From positions 1 to 22,775 of the forward strand of contig CAZPAH010000037.1 of assembly GCA_964584495.1 (NCBI GenBank): a stretch of 22,775 nucleotides of DNA, in the 5' to 3' direction. How positions within the stretch are numbered: position 1 is the stretch's first letter; the number at the start of each line of letters is the position of its first letter. The notes under the pieces were generated by a model that saw nothing but the letters and a program-made list of their open reading frames with translations, did no database searches and was not told the DNA's origin. The stretch comes from CAZPAH01 sp964584495 (GTDB lineage: Bacteria > Krumholzibacteriota > Krumholzibacteriia > Krumholzibacteriales > Krumholzibacteriaceae). Both the position numbers and the translations under genes were made by a program. This document shows, piece after piece, positions 1 through 7,343 of the stretch.

Positions 1-1847
1 AAAATCATGTTACCTGAACTTGCCGGCGAAGAGTACACGGGCGATTCAACCGAATATTCGTCCAGAACCCTGCCGTCCAAGGTGCTGTATGCCGATATCT
101 TGGAATTATAACCTGTTACAAAGATCACATCACCTAATATCAAAGGCTTGGATCTAATCGCCCCACCTGTTTCTTTCATCCATACTTTGACCCCCTTGAA
201 GGTAAGGGAATAGAGGATCCCATCATCCGATCCCGCGAATATCCTTTTTCCATCAGTGGAGGGACTGCTTCTGACATCGCTTCCCGCGCCGAAACGCCAC
301 ATTAGGTTACCCTGCGAAAGTGAGTATCCGAAAAGATACTTGTCCCCCGTTCCGAAAACGATCAGGTTTTCCTTATCTATGCACAGGGGGGTGGAGTATA
401 TCGTGCCTCCCGGACGTGTACGCCATTCGATTTTTCCGGAGTGATCGAGTCGCACAAGATCGCCATCCGTAGTTGCGGCCAGAATATAGCTTTCACCTAT
501 TGTGGTGGAGGCCCAGATGCCTTCTCCTATCTTGACGGTCCACAGGTGACGGCCCTCGTTCATGTCCAACGCCACGAGCCTGCCGTCCATAGTTCCCGTT
601 ACGACCAACCTTTCACGCATTCTCGGGCTGCTGACTATCTTGAATCCGGCGGCGTAACTCCATACAAGATCGCCTGTTATGGAGCTAAGACAAAAAATGT
701 CTCCCTTGTAGTTGGCGCAGATCACCTTTCCGTCCCCACAGATCGGGGAAGCGCCGATTCCGTCACCCGAGTCATATTTCCAGACGAATTTCCCATCTTC
801 GGTGAACGAGTATATGCAACCGTCACGGCAGCCGAATATCACCTTTCCCCCGTCAATTACGGGGGATGATGTGACGGGAGCATCAAATTTCTTCTTCCAA
901 CCTTCCGATATGCTGACGGTTTCAGGCGCGACCGCCGAGTCATTCCCCTTGACCGGCTTGATCTCCTCATCCGGCACTTCTTCGGCCGGCGTTTCGGTTT
1001 CGCCATGCCCCTCCTCTGCCGATAGGAGTACCTGCGGGTCCGAAATGTGCCGGTCGCTACCGCCGTGCTTGAAGGGGTTGAAAATCAGTAGAACGGCGGC
1101 GACGGCGGCGATAACACCGGCGATATAAGGTACTGGAGATCTTTTCATTGAACTTCCTCTTTTCCGTGAATCGAAAGGTTTCTCCCCTTCCACCGGCAGG
1201 TTCCAGTGGATAGCGGGAAAGGTCAGGCTTGTATCGAGATTGATCCCCTCGTTCTTCGGTACCGAGAAAGAGGGAAAGAATATGCTATCAAGGAAAACTT
1301 CCCTGTACCGTTTGACGAAATCCCGCGTTGGGGCGAATACCAGAGTATGATCGCCCGCCGGCAGGGTAAAGTTCTGTATAACGAAAAGATCCTCGACCGG
1401 TCTCAGGAAGAGGTCCTTCTGCTCCAGACCTCCGTCGCTACGCAGGTCATTGATGTCCGTCCCGGAATCGAGAGTGCGTTCAATCGATGTCTCCGCATCC
1501 CACTGAATCTTTTCAACGGCCCTGTTATGAAGGAGGAACAGTTCCCGGTCCCGTCTGACTATTATAACGATCATTGAATCCGTTAGGTAAGACTCGTTCT
1601 CGATCGCTGCTGTATCCTGCTCCCGTATAAGATCGAGTATTTTTCGGAAGTATTGTACAGGGTGTCCCAGACGGGAAACCGAGATCGCGTTTCTGAACAG
1701 CACTCTAAGAGATTCTTCGTGTGCGTGCGTAGCCGGGGAGAAGAAGAGAAGTATCTCCTCACCGCGCGTTTTACGCGGTATCTCGTGATAAATTAAAGCG
1801 TCTTCCCTGCCGCTGGTGCCGAAGCATACAAAACAGGTCTTTTCCAT
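1..1847 (-). CDS. Membrane protein: degenerate PP2C-like domain, one TM helix, PQQ-type beta-propeller (3' end outside window)
   Basis: One reading frame runs without a stop from ATG 1847 to the window edge; 615 residues are visible. Residues about 1-200 are soluble and resemble a PP2C phosphatase in layout. There is an EDAL stretch near 15-18, then LLFFSPATHA (33-42) where PP2C has its ADGMGGH strand, IVIIVRR..LFLLHNRA (93-110) where GDSRAY would be, and LPAGDHTLVFAPTRDF (162-177) where GDRLLLCSDGL would be. The metal-binding Asp residues of those motifs are absent, so this would be a pseudophosphatase. A basic stretch (RKRGSSMKR, 228-236) precedes a hydrophobic helix (about 240-256), predicting the N-terminus inside. 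After a Glu/Pro-rich linker come repeated SSP..DG..(I/V)(F/Y) blades typical of PQQ/BamB propellers, probably extracytoplasmic. The start has a good ribosome-binding site (GAGGTGG). The ORF and the propeller are secure; the PP2C reading is by-eye inference. Confidence 0.8.
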   Translation of the reverse strand, partial: MEKTCFVCFGTSGREDALIYHEIPRKTRGEEILLFFSPATHAHEESLRVLFRNAISVSRLGHPVQYFRKILDLIREQDTAAIENESYLTDSMIVIIVRRDRELFLLHNRAVEKIQWDAETSIERTLDSGTDINDLRSDGGLEQKDLFLRPVEDLFVIQNFTLPAGDHTLVFAPTRDFVKRYREVFLDSIFFPSFSVPKNEGINLDTSLTFPAIHWNLPVEGEKPFDSRKRGSSMKRSPVPYIAGVIAAVAAVLLIFNPFKHGGSDRHISDPQVLLSAEEGHGETETPAEEVPDEEIKPVKGNDSAVAPETVSISEGWKKKFDAPVTSSPVIDGGKVIFGCRDGCIYSFTEDGKFVWKYDSGDGIGASPICGDGKVICANYKGDIFCLSSITGDLVWSYAAGFKIVSSPRMRERLVVTGTMDGRLVALDMNEGRHLWTVKIGEGIWASTTIGESYILAATTDGDLVRLDHSGKIEWRTRPGGTIYSTPLCIDKENLIVFGTGDKYLFGYSLSQGNLMWRFGAGSDVRSSPSTDGKRIFAGSDDGILYSLTFKGVKVWMKETGGAIRSKPLILGDVIFVTGYNSKISAYSTLDGRVLDEYSVESPVYSSPASSGNMI

Positions 1848-1879
1848 GGCAACCACCTCAGTTCGTGAGGTTAGTTGCC
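1848..1879 (-). promoter_or_regulatory. Stem-loop covering the ribosome-binding site of the pseudo-PP2C/PQQ gene
   Basis: On the minus strand, arm GGCAACTAACCTCA (1879-1866) pairs with arm TGAGGTGGTTGCC (1860-1848) around a 5-base loop. That gives 13 pairs, one of them G-U, with one bulged A. The 3' arm contains the Shine-Dalgarno GAGGTGG and ends at the base before the ATG. No T-run follows, so it does not look like a terminator. Translational masking is inferred. Confidence 0.6.
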
Positions 1880-1942
1880 GGAAGACAAAAAATCAACAAG
1901 AAATAATGATGATATGACGGGAGCTTCGGGGGTAGCTCTCTA

Positions 1943-2626
1943 TCAAGTCGCGCTGAATATCCCTTTCAGCTTTGAAAACACCTTGTCGATAGGTCCCTCT
2001 GAAGGATCACTATTCCCGTCGGCCTGCTTCATAAACTTTCGAGCAACGGTATTCTCGGGGTCCCATTTGATAGCGTCCTTGAAATGCTTGATCGCAAGGC
2101 TCTTCAAGCCGGCCTTGAAATAGACGAATCCCAGGTTGGCGTGGTAATCGGCGTTGTAGAACTCCATCTGAATCGCTTTCTTGCATTGGTCCCTAGCTTC
2201 GTGGAGGTTGGTGTTTGTCATAGCGAGGCTGAATCCATACCAACTCCTGTAAGCGGGATTATCGGGGAATAGCTTTACGGCCGATTTTAGGAGAAGGATC
2301 GCTTTGGAGTACATGCCGTTTCTCATCGCTTCCTTCGCTTGAGTGAACGCGAGGGATGCCGATTTCCTGTCGTTTTCCTTTATGACTCCCGAGCTTTTCG
2401 AGCCGGCGCCTTTTTTCCTGAGCGAGTCGTCGTATTCCCTCCTCTGCTCTGGATCAATGAGAACGCTGTATGCTTCGTTTATCCGCTTGAATCTCTCCCG
2501 GTTCTCGGGCTTATCTCCAGCTACGTCCGGGTGATACAGTTTTGCCAACTGGAAATACTTCTTCTTGATTTCCTCAGTGGATGACCCGGGATATAATTCA
2601 AGTAACGCGTAATAATCGGTACTCAC
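1943..2626 (-). CDS. J-domain (DnaJ-like) protein with TPR repeats
   Basis: Protein of 227 residues. Residues 4-66 form a J-domain with the HPD tripeptide at 32-34, flanked by helices like those of DnaJ (EEIKKKYFQLAKLYHPD; F/YRINEAYSVL type). J-domains stimulate the ATPase of Hsp70. No Gly/Phe or zinc-finger region follows, so this is not DnaJ itself but a specialised co-chaperone. From about 95 onward there are TPR-like helix pairs with the usual A/G/P spacing (ending NADYHANLGFVYFKAG...). The start is GTG (2626), supported by AGAGGTAGG just upstream; that site overlaps the stop codon of the TPR gene (2633-2635), so translation is probably coupled. No signal peptide is seen, so it should be cytoplasmic, on the same side as the pseudo-PP2C domain encoded next. 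Confidence 0.85.
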   Translation of the reverse strand: MSTDYYALLELYPGSSTEEIKKKYFQLAKLYHPDVAGDKPENRERFKRINEAYSVLIDPEQRREYDDSLRKKGAGSKSSGVIKENDRKSASLAFTQAKEAMRNGMYSKAILLLKSAVKLFPDNPAYRSWYGFSLAMTNTNLHEARDQCKKAIQMEFYNADYHANLGFVYFKAGLKSLAIKHFKDAIKWDPENTVARKFMKQADGNSDPSEGPIDKVFSKLKGIFSAT

Positions 2627-2632
2627 TTATAC

Positions 2633-3500
2633 CTACCTCTTGTTTGTCACGGGTTTTACCTCGTTCATGAGGTTTCGAGCCAACTCATTTTCCGGGTCGA
2701 TTTCAAGAAGGTGCTCCAGGTGCTTACGGGCCTCTTCCATGGTGCCCTTCTCGTAAAGGGCGAGCGCCATGTTCAGCTGAGCCTTCAGGTATGTCGGATG
2801 TATTTTCAGAGCCATCTCGAATTCCATCACCGCGTCATCGGTCATCCCCTTGTTGGCATAGGCTATTCCCAGAAGATTATGAAGGTCCGGATAGTTTGGA
2901 TGCATCGACAACGATTTTCGCAGCTCGGACATTGCGAAATCATAATCCCCGTCCTGAATCGCCTCGAGGGCTATCTGTTTGCTTACCTGGGATGAAGAGG
3001 GACGGTCCTCGAGAAGTTTGTAAAAGATCTTCTTAATCTCTTCGTTCTCGGGATCGTACTTCAAATATTCGATGAGTTTTTTTACCTGATCGAGAAAGAA
3101 GTTGGGCGAACATGAGAGGCTTTCCTCAAGTTCCTCTATCCCCCTCGTGTTCTTGTAATCGAGCCAATAGCTCATCGCCAGCTTGACCCTCGCCTTGAAA
3201 TATCGAGGGTTGATGGCAAGGGCTCTCTTGATGCTTTCCCTGGCGTTTATCCTGTTTCCGATCTCTTCATAGAGTGTGCCGAGTTTGAAATGAACATCGG
3301 CATATCGGGGTTCCAGTTCGACGGCCTTTTCAAGCTGCCGAACCGCCTTTTCTATTCTTTTATTATCCTCGAGCTGTTTTGCGAATTCGATATACGATTC
3401 TACCATGTACATTCGGACCATCTCCTGGTCTTTGGCCAGGAGCTCTCCCGGATTCCTCGAAAGATAGGCCTCGAATTCTCTGCATGCCTTTTGGTAATCC
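2633..3500 (-). CDS. TPR-repeat protein, main part (N-terminus beyond scaffold gap)
   Basis: The frame stays open upstream of the first Met (3421) as far as the gap at 3501. It adds about 26 residues, beginning DYQKACREFEAYL, which themselves look like a TPR helix. About 288 residues are therefore visible. Several TPR units are clear: AVRQLEKAVELEPRYADVHF, then ARESIKRALAINPRYFKARV, then AMSELRKSLSMHPNYPDLHN, then AVMEFEMALKIHPTYLKAQL. No enzyme motif is present, so it is probably an adaptor. Its N-terminus is very likely the short piece at 3511-3563; the two are out of frame across the 10 Ns, as expected if the gap length is arbitrary. It lies 6 bases before the J-domain gene. Confidence 0.8.
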
Positions 3501-3510
3501 NNNNNNNNNN
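3501..3510. other. Scaffold gap (10 N)
   Basis: Ten unknown bases lie inside the TPR gene. A fixed run of 10 Ns is typical of a scaffolder placeholder, so the true length is unknown. Joining the two halves in frame needs a gap length divisible by three. Confidence 0.95.
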
Positions 3511-3563
3511 GCTTTTTTAAGGCTGTTTCTCGGCAAGAAACTTATAAATCTGTCGATGAACAT
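3511..3563 (-). CDS. TPR-repeat protein, N-terminal fragment
   Basis: ATG at 3563 opens a frame reading MFIDRFISFLPRNSLKKA up to the gap. The basic, amphipathic start resembles the first residues of many TPR proteins and has no signal peptide. GGAAAGG lies about 9-14 bases upstream as a possible ribosome-binding site. It is read as the start of the TPR gene continuing at 3500, because nothing else in the neighbourhood would use it and the downstream frame lacks its own N-terminus. The link is inferred across unknown bases. Confidence 0.55.
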
Positions 3564-3667
3564 TGATGTTGACCTTTCCTATCCTTGTTGAGAGGAGGCA
3601 CCATGCAAAGCGCTGCGCAATAACCAGCATGCAATTCAGAGGCCAAAAAACAATCCGGTTTTATAGG

Positions 3668-5038
3668 TTAACTGCCGTTTGGAAAGGTTTTTGTCAGGTC
3701 GGGTTCCATGAATCCGGTCTTTTTCGATACGCTGAAGTAATCGCCGGAAGAATAAGTCGGTTTCGCAACGGCCACGAGCCTTAATTTGCATTTTGCAAGG
3801 ATTCCTGCATCAGGGCATGAAAAGGTAACGTTCCTTTTAAAGCTTCCCTCGGGGAAGATGTGTCCGCTGAGCAGGTCTATCCTGTTATCTCCTCCCATAT
3901 CTTCGAGATACAAATCGACCATCGAATGCTCGGTAAGGTGGAAGGAAAAGGTGAGAGAGCACTGTCCGCTCTCCTCGTCGATCTTAAGACTTTCGATTCC
4001 GAGCCCGGTCAACTCGGTTCCTATCCAAAAATATTGGATGTCGGACCTCTCGGAAATCAGAACCTGTCCGAATCTTCTATAGATTGCTATACCTTTCGGA
4101 GCATCCAGCTTTATACCGCCGGCGGAGTCTTCGCCGATCGCCGTGACGTAGTTCATATTCCTATCGAGCTTATGAATAAGATTGCAGTAGGAGTCAGTGA
4201 CATAGATATTGGCGTAATAGTCGATATCGAGATTATCGAACCGTCCCTTCTTTCCGGTGGATGTGTAGTGGAATATTGAAGGTTCTCCCTCCTCGGGAAT
4301 CTTCCACAACCTGCCGCCCATGCTGTCCGAGAGAACGATGAAATATTCGTTGTAGTAGAGCCAGTCATCGCCGCGGGTGATAACGGAAATTGCATCTGGC
4401 TCGACAAGAGAACACCCTTCGGCCTCCGGCCGCAGGATCTGCGACAATCCGCCATGATAATCGAACACTACGATTCGATCGTTACCCGAATCGGTAGTGA
4501 AAACCTTGCCGCCGCTTGCACAAACGCCCAGTGGCGTGTCCAGGGCGTCGCTTCCGAAGGTGTCTACTTTCCTGACGAAAATAAGCTTATCATCTTCATA
4601 TTTCATGAATACCAGGCGGTTGTTGCCGGTATCGGCTATAAAAATATTACCTTCCACGTCGCCGGATATATCGTGCGGCTCCAGGAAGTCCGTCAACGCT
4701 CCATTTCCCTCTCCTGCTTCCGAGACGGAGGTGAATCCCTTGTTGTAGAGAACTTTATTGCTTCCGGCATCCACGGTGAATACAGTGAGATCATCGTCGT
4801 CTTTTTTGGTGGAAGGATCGTCTTTGGATGAAAGTTTCGTGCAGTAGATTCCCCGCAGATCATCGAACTTCTCCCTGTACAGGGATAAGATATCCAGGTG
4901 TAGCTGGGAAATCCTTTGGAATCCCGGGCAGTGTATCCATGGAGGAAAAGCCAGCGTTGAACCGGCTTTGCCGCCCATAGTAAGGGACAGCAGGATCAGC
5001 GAAACGGCCAGGAGGGGGATCAATTCCTTTAATCGCAT
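3668..5038 (-). CDS. Secreted NHL-repeat beta-propeller protein
   Basis: Protein of 456 residues from ATG 5038. A start further upstream in the same frame (5182) would lie inside the transglycosylase gene and hide the signal peptide; ATG 5038 has GGAG 7 bases upstream and gives a signal sequence (MRLKELIPLLAVSLILLSL..., about 1-23). NHL-type blades are visible near 119-145 (PHDISGDVEGNIFIADTGNN), 168-193 (GVCASGGKVFTTDSGNDRIV), 270-292 and 311-333. The last ~110 residues look like a beta-sandwich of FlgD/Ig type (LTFSFHLTEHSMVDLYLED). An acidic/Lys-rich linker (about 70-84) precedes the propeller. NHL propellers usually bind proteins, sugars or nucleic acids; no catalytic motif is seen and the ligand is unknown. 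The first 10 bases overlap the end of the transglycosylase gene, so the two are probably coupled. About 100 gene-free bases follow it. Confidence 0.8.
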   Translation of the reverse strand: MRLKELIPLLAVSLILLSLTMGGKAGSTLAFPPWIHCPGFQRISQLHLDILSLYREKFDDLRGIYCTKLSSKDDPSTKKDDDDLTVFTVDAGSNKVLYNKGFTSVSEAGEGNGALTDFLEPHDISGDVEGNIFIADTGNNRLVFMKYEDDKLIFVRKVDTFGSDALDTPLGVCASGGKVFTTDSGNDRIVVFDYHGGLSQILRPEAEGCSLVEPDAISVITRGDDWLYYNEYFIVLSDSMGGRLWKIPEEGEPSIFHYTSTGKKGRFDNLDIDYYANIYVTDSYCNLIHKLDRNMNYVTAIGEDSAGGIKLDAPKGIAIYRRFGQVLISERSDIQYFWIGTELTGLGIESLKIDEESGQCSLTFSFHLTEHSMVDLYLEDMGGDNRIDLLSGHIFPEGSFKRNVTFSCPDAGILAKCKLRLVAVAKPTYSSGDYFSVSKKTGFMEPDLTKTFPNGS

Positions 5039-6752
5039 CGGATCTCCATAGCGTTTGAATTGATAAGCTCGTAGGCCGCCATCGCGTCGAGAACCTTCCT
5101 GGTATAATTTCTTGTCTCGTCGGGACCGATCATTTCCAGGGCCAGTAATGGATTTCGCCTTGGTTCGAAAGTTTTTCGCCATCCCGACATTCTGGACGAA
5201 CCGGCGTTGTAAGCGGCCAGCATTCCGACAATCGATCCATCGTTCCTGTCGAGAAGGAATCGCAGGTACCAGACACCGGCCTCGATATTGAAATCGGGAT
5301 CAAAAAACTCTTCCTGCTGGACCTTTTTTCTGCCCAGTTTCGATCCAATCCATCTCCCCGTCTTCGGCATCAATTGCATCAGCCCGATCGCCCCCGCTCC
5401 CGAAACCGCGTTGCACATGAACCTGCTCTCTTCCCTGATGACGCCGAGGATCAGAGCGGGAGGTATATTCCTGCTTAAAACCTGCTCGCGTATTTTACCT
5501 GAGTATGCCGCCGGATACTTCAGAAGAAGCGATCTAATGCTCGAAGCTTTTTTGAAGACACCGGAATCGAGAAGCGAGGTGCTGAAACCGACCATGCCGT
5601 TCGACCTGGATGAGATGTACAGGGTCATCATCATGTCGGGATCGTGGGAATATATCTTCGAAAGGGTTCTACCACACTTTTCCGCCTCGTCGAGAAACCC
5701 ACGATCCAGGAAGTAGAAATAGGCTTCCCAGGCCGGATGATCCGAACGCTTCCCTCCCCCCCCGGATATGGATATCAGATCGTCAAACATCTTCTTTTCG
5801 GTTATTTCCAAGGAATCGAGACAGGAACCGGATGCGACCACATTCTCGTCTATCAAGAACGAGGCACGCCCGGATTTTATCATTCTGGAATACAGCGAAT
5901 AGGGATAGTCGTCCAAAAGCGAGGCCCGCCATTTTTTGGCTTTCTCCCGGTCGATTTCCGTGTCGTAAAGCCAGTAAAGCGCGGCCGGCTTTAGCCCTTC
6001 ATCGCATGATCGTATGGTTCGTTCGAGTATCCCGTGCGCGGTCGGCTTATCGCCCGTCCAGGATCTCAGTGCCGCTTCGCTGATCATTGCTTGGAATCCC
6101 GAGTACGTTCTTATCTCCCTCTTTCGCAGCTCTTGCCATATGCTCAATGCCTCTTCGATCTTACCGGTCGATACCTTGATCCGTGCGGCAAGGTCCATGT
6201 ATCTTTCGGCCCTAGCATCTCCGGGGTAGTAAAGCCCGAAAAGCCTGTAGCAGGCCGCAGCGTCGTCCTCTTTCTTCATACGGTACTGAATGGTCGCAAT
6301 ACGCAGAAGAGAATCCTTCTTCAGATCGACCGGACCGTTCGATCGGAACAGTGCCCGGTAGATCTTCAGGGCACACCTGTCGTTTCCGGCTCCCTCCAGG
6401 AGCCGGCCCCTTATGTAATCGCCCGCATGATCCTGAAGCTTCATCGAGTTTAGATACTCGATTAGGCGTTTCGAAGATTTACTCCGCCTACCCGACGAAG
6501 ATTTTTCAGATGCCGCCCTTATCGCTTCCGTGGTGAAATCGCCCGGTTTGAAATAATGTCCGGAAATAAGCTCGTCGAATATCTCGAAGGTTTCGTCGTC
6601 GAACCTGCACCGCATGGCGCGGGAGAAGAATTTCATACCCATAGCCGGATTGCCCGAAAGCGAGTAAGACCTGGATATCAGTAACAGGGCCTTCCCCTCC
6701 AGAAGATTGATATCGATCTTGTCCAGAAAATCGTGTTCTCGGCCGTTATTCA
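5029..6752 (-). CDS. Periplasmic lytic transglycosylase (Slt70-like), C-terminal part
   Basis: The frame is open from the gap at 6753 to the stop at 5029, about 573 residues. The long N-terminal part is alpha-helical with TPR-like repeats, as in the superhelical body of Slt70. The end is an SLT (lysozyme-like) domain: LILGVIREESRF with the catalytic Glu (second E of REES, residue 405 counted from the internal Met at 6642), then GAIGLMQLMPKTG, then MLAAYNAGSSRMSGW, all hallmark motifs. Such enzymes cleave the MurNAc-GlcNAc bond of peptidoglycan and form 1,6-anhydro-MurNAc. The signal peptide is on the fragment beyond the gap (6763-7252). A G8 run (5756-5763) encodes a Gly-rich loop. The stop overlaps the start of the NHL gene. 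Confidence 0.85.
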
Positions 6753-6762
6753 NNNNNNNNNN
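6753..6762. other. Scaffold gap (10 N)
   Basis: Second run of exactly ten Ns, inside the lytic transglycosylase gene. As at the first gap, the flanking frames join only if the real length is a multiple of three. Confidence 0.95.
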
Positions 6763-7252
6763 TCAAGCCCAGCATGATTTCCGTGTAGAGGTTTGTCGTT
6801 TCCGAGAGCAGGTGGTGATCTCTAAGCTCGGGATATTTCTCCACCATCTCAAATATGGATGAAAGCTCCTCGGCACATCCGCTGCTGTCACCATTAAGGA
6901 CTAGAGTACGCCCTATGAGTTCGCGTCGGTAGACCTCCAGCCATATATTTCCGATTTCATTTCTAATCGATGGTATGACGGTGGAAAGGCTGTCCGCCAT
7001 GAAAGAAACGAGGGCGTCTCTCAGCGGATCGCTGCCGTCGTCCAGGAGCCTGCATGCATCCTCTATCCTTCCCGCCATCGTCAGACAGGCCGCCCGGTCG
7101 GGACTATTGCCCACGACGCCGCAGGCTATGGCGGCTTTGTAATATTCACCACGCCAGAGATATGCCTCCGCGCCCGATTTTTCAAGCGCTCCTCCATAGG
7201 CGGAAGTATGAAGGAATAAGGTCAATATGCAAATTGCTGTCGGTATTCGCAT
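6763..7252 (-). CDS. Lytic transglycosylase, N-terminal part with signal peptide
   Basis: ATG 7252 opens a frame of about 163 residues up to the gap. It starts with a short signal peptide (MRIPTAICILTLFLHTSAYG, about 1-20) followed by helical, TPR-like sequence (GAEAYLWRGEYYKAAIACG; AGRIEDACRLLDDGSDPLRD). The fragment ends in a helix, and the other side of the gap resumes with KALLLISRSYSLSGNPAMG, also TPR-like, so one protein is the simplest reading. It would be the first gene of the minus-strand cluster, behind the promoter at 7275-7303. On its own the fragment could be any secreted TPR protein; the assignment rests on continuity. Confidence 0.65.
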
Positions 7253-7274
7253 GGCAATCCCGTTCTTACATCAT

Positions 7275-7303
7275 ATTATGCTGTTGTTTGATCGGGAAGG
7301 CAA
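7275..7303 (-). promoter_or_regulatory. Probable sigma70-type promoter for the transglycosylase cluster
   Basis: On the minus strand TTGCCT (7303-7298, 4/6 to consensus) and CATAAT (7280-7275, 5/6) are 17 bases apart, about 22 bases upstream of ATG 7252. Confidence 0.45.
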
Positions 7304-7326
7304 TTAAAATGCCAGGCCGTCAGGCC
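7302..7326 (-). terminator. Weak possible terminator after guaA
   Basis: On the minus strand GGCC-TGAC-GGCC (7326-7315) is followed by TGGCATTTTAATT. The stem is only 4 bp and the T-run is short and offset by 5 bases, so this is a tentative call. It would end the purine operon and overlaps the -35 box of the next promoter. Confidence 0.22.
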
Positions 7327-7343
7327 GACCGGAAATTGGAAGC

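Noticed and set aside
1206..1577. Plus-strand frame of 123 codons where no minus gene at first seems present
   Set aside because: The minus frame from 1847 is open through this region and continues into the propeller, with a good ribosome-binding site.
1848..1879. Stem-loop read as a terminator of the J-domain gene
   Set aside because: No T-run follows on the minus strand, and the stem runs up to the next start codon; a ribosome-site hairpin fits better.
1921..1940. GAGCT/AGCTC stem after the J-domain gene as a terminator
   Set aside because: Only five pairs and no T-run next to it.
3363..3563. A 66-codon frame reading through the N run
   Set aside because: It uses an arbitrary gap length and leaves the TPR frame; its tail is out-of-frame sequence.
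5039..5182. Longer start for the NHL protein at 5182
   Set aside because: It would lie inside the transglycosylase SLT domain and put a charged stretch before the signal peptide; ATG 5038 has a good ribosome-binding site.
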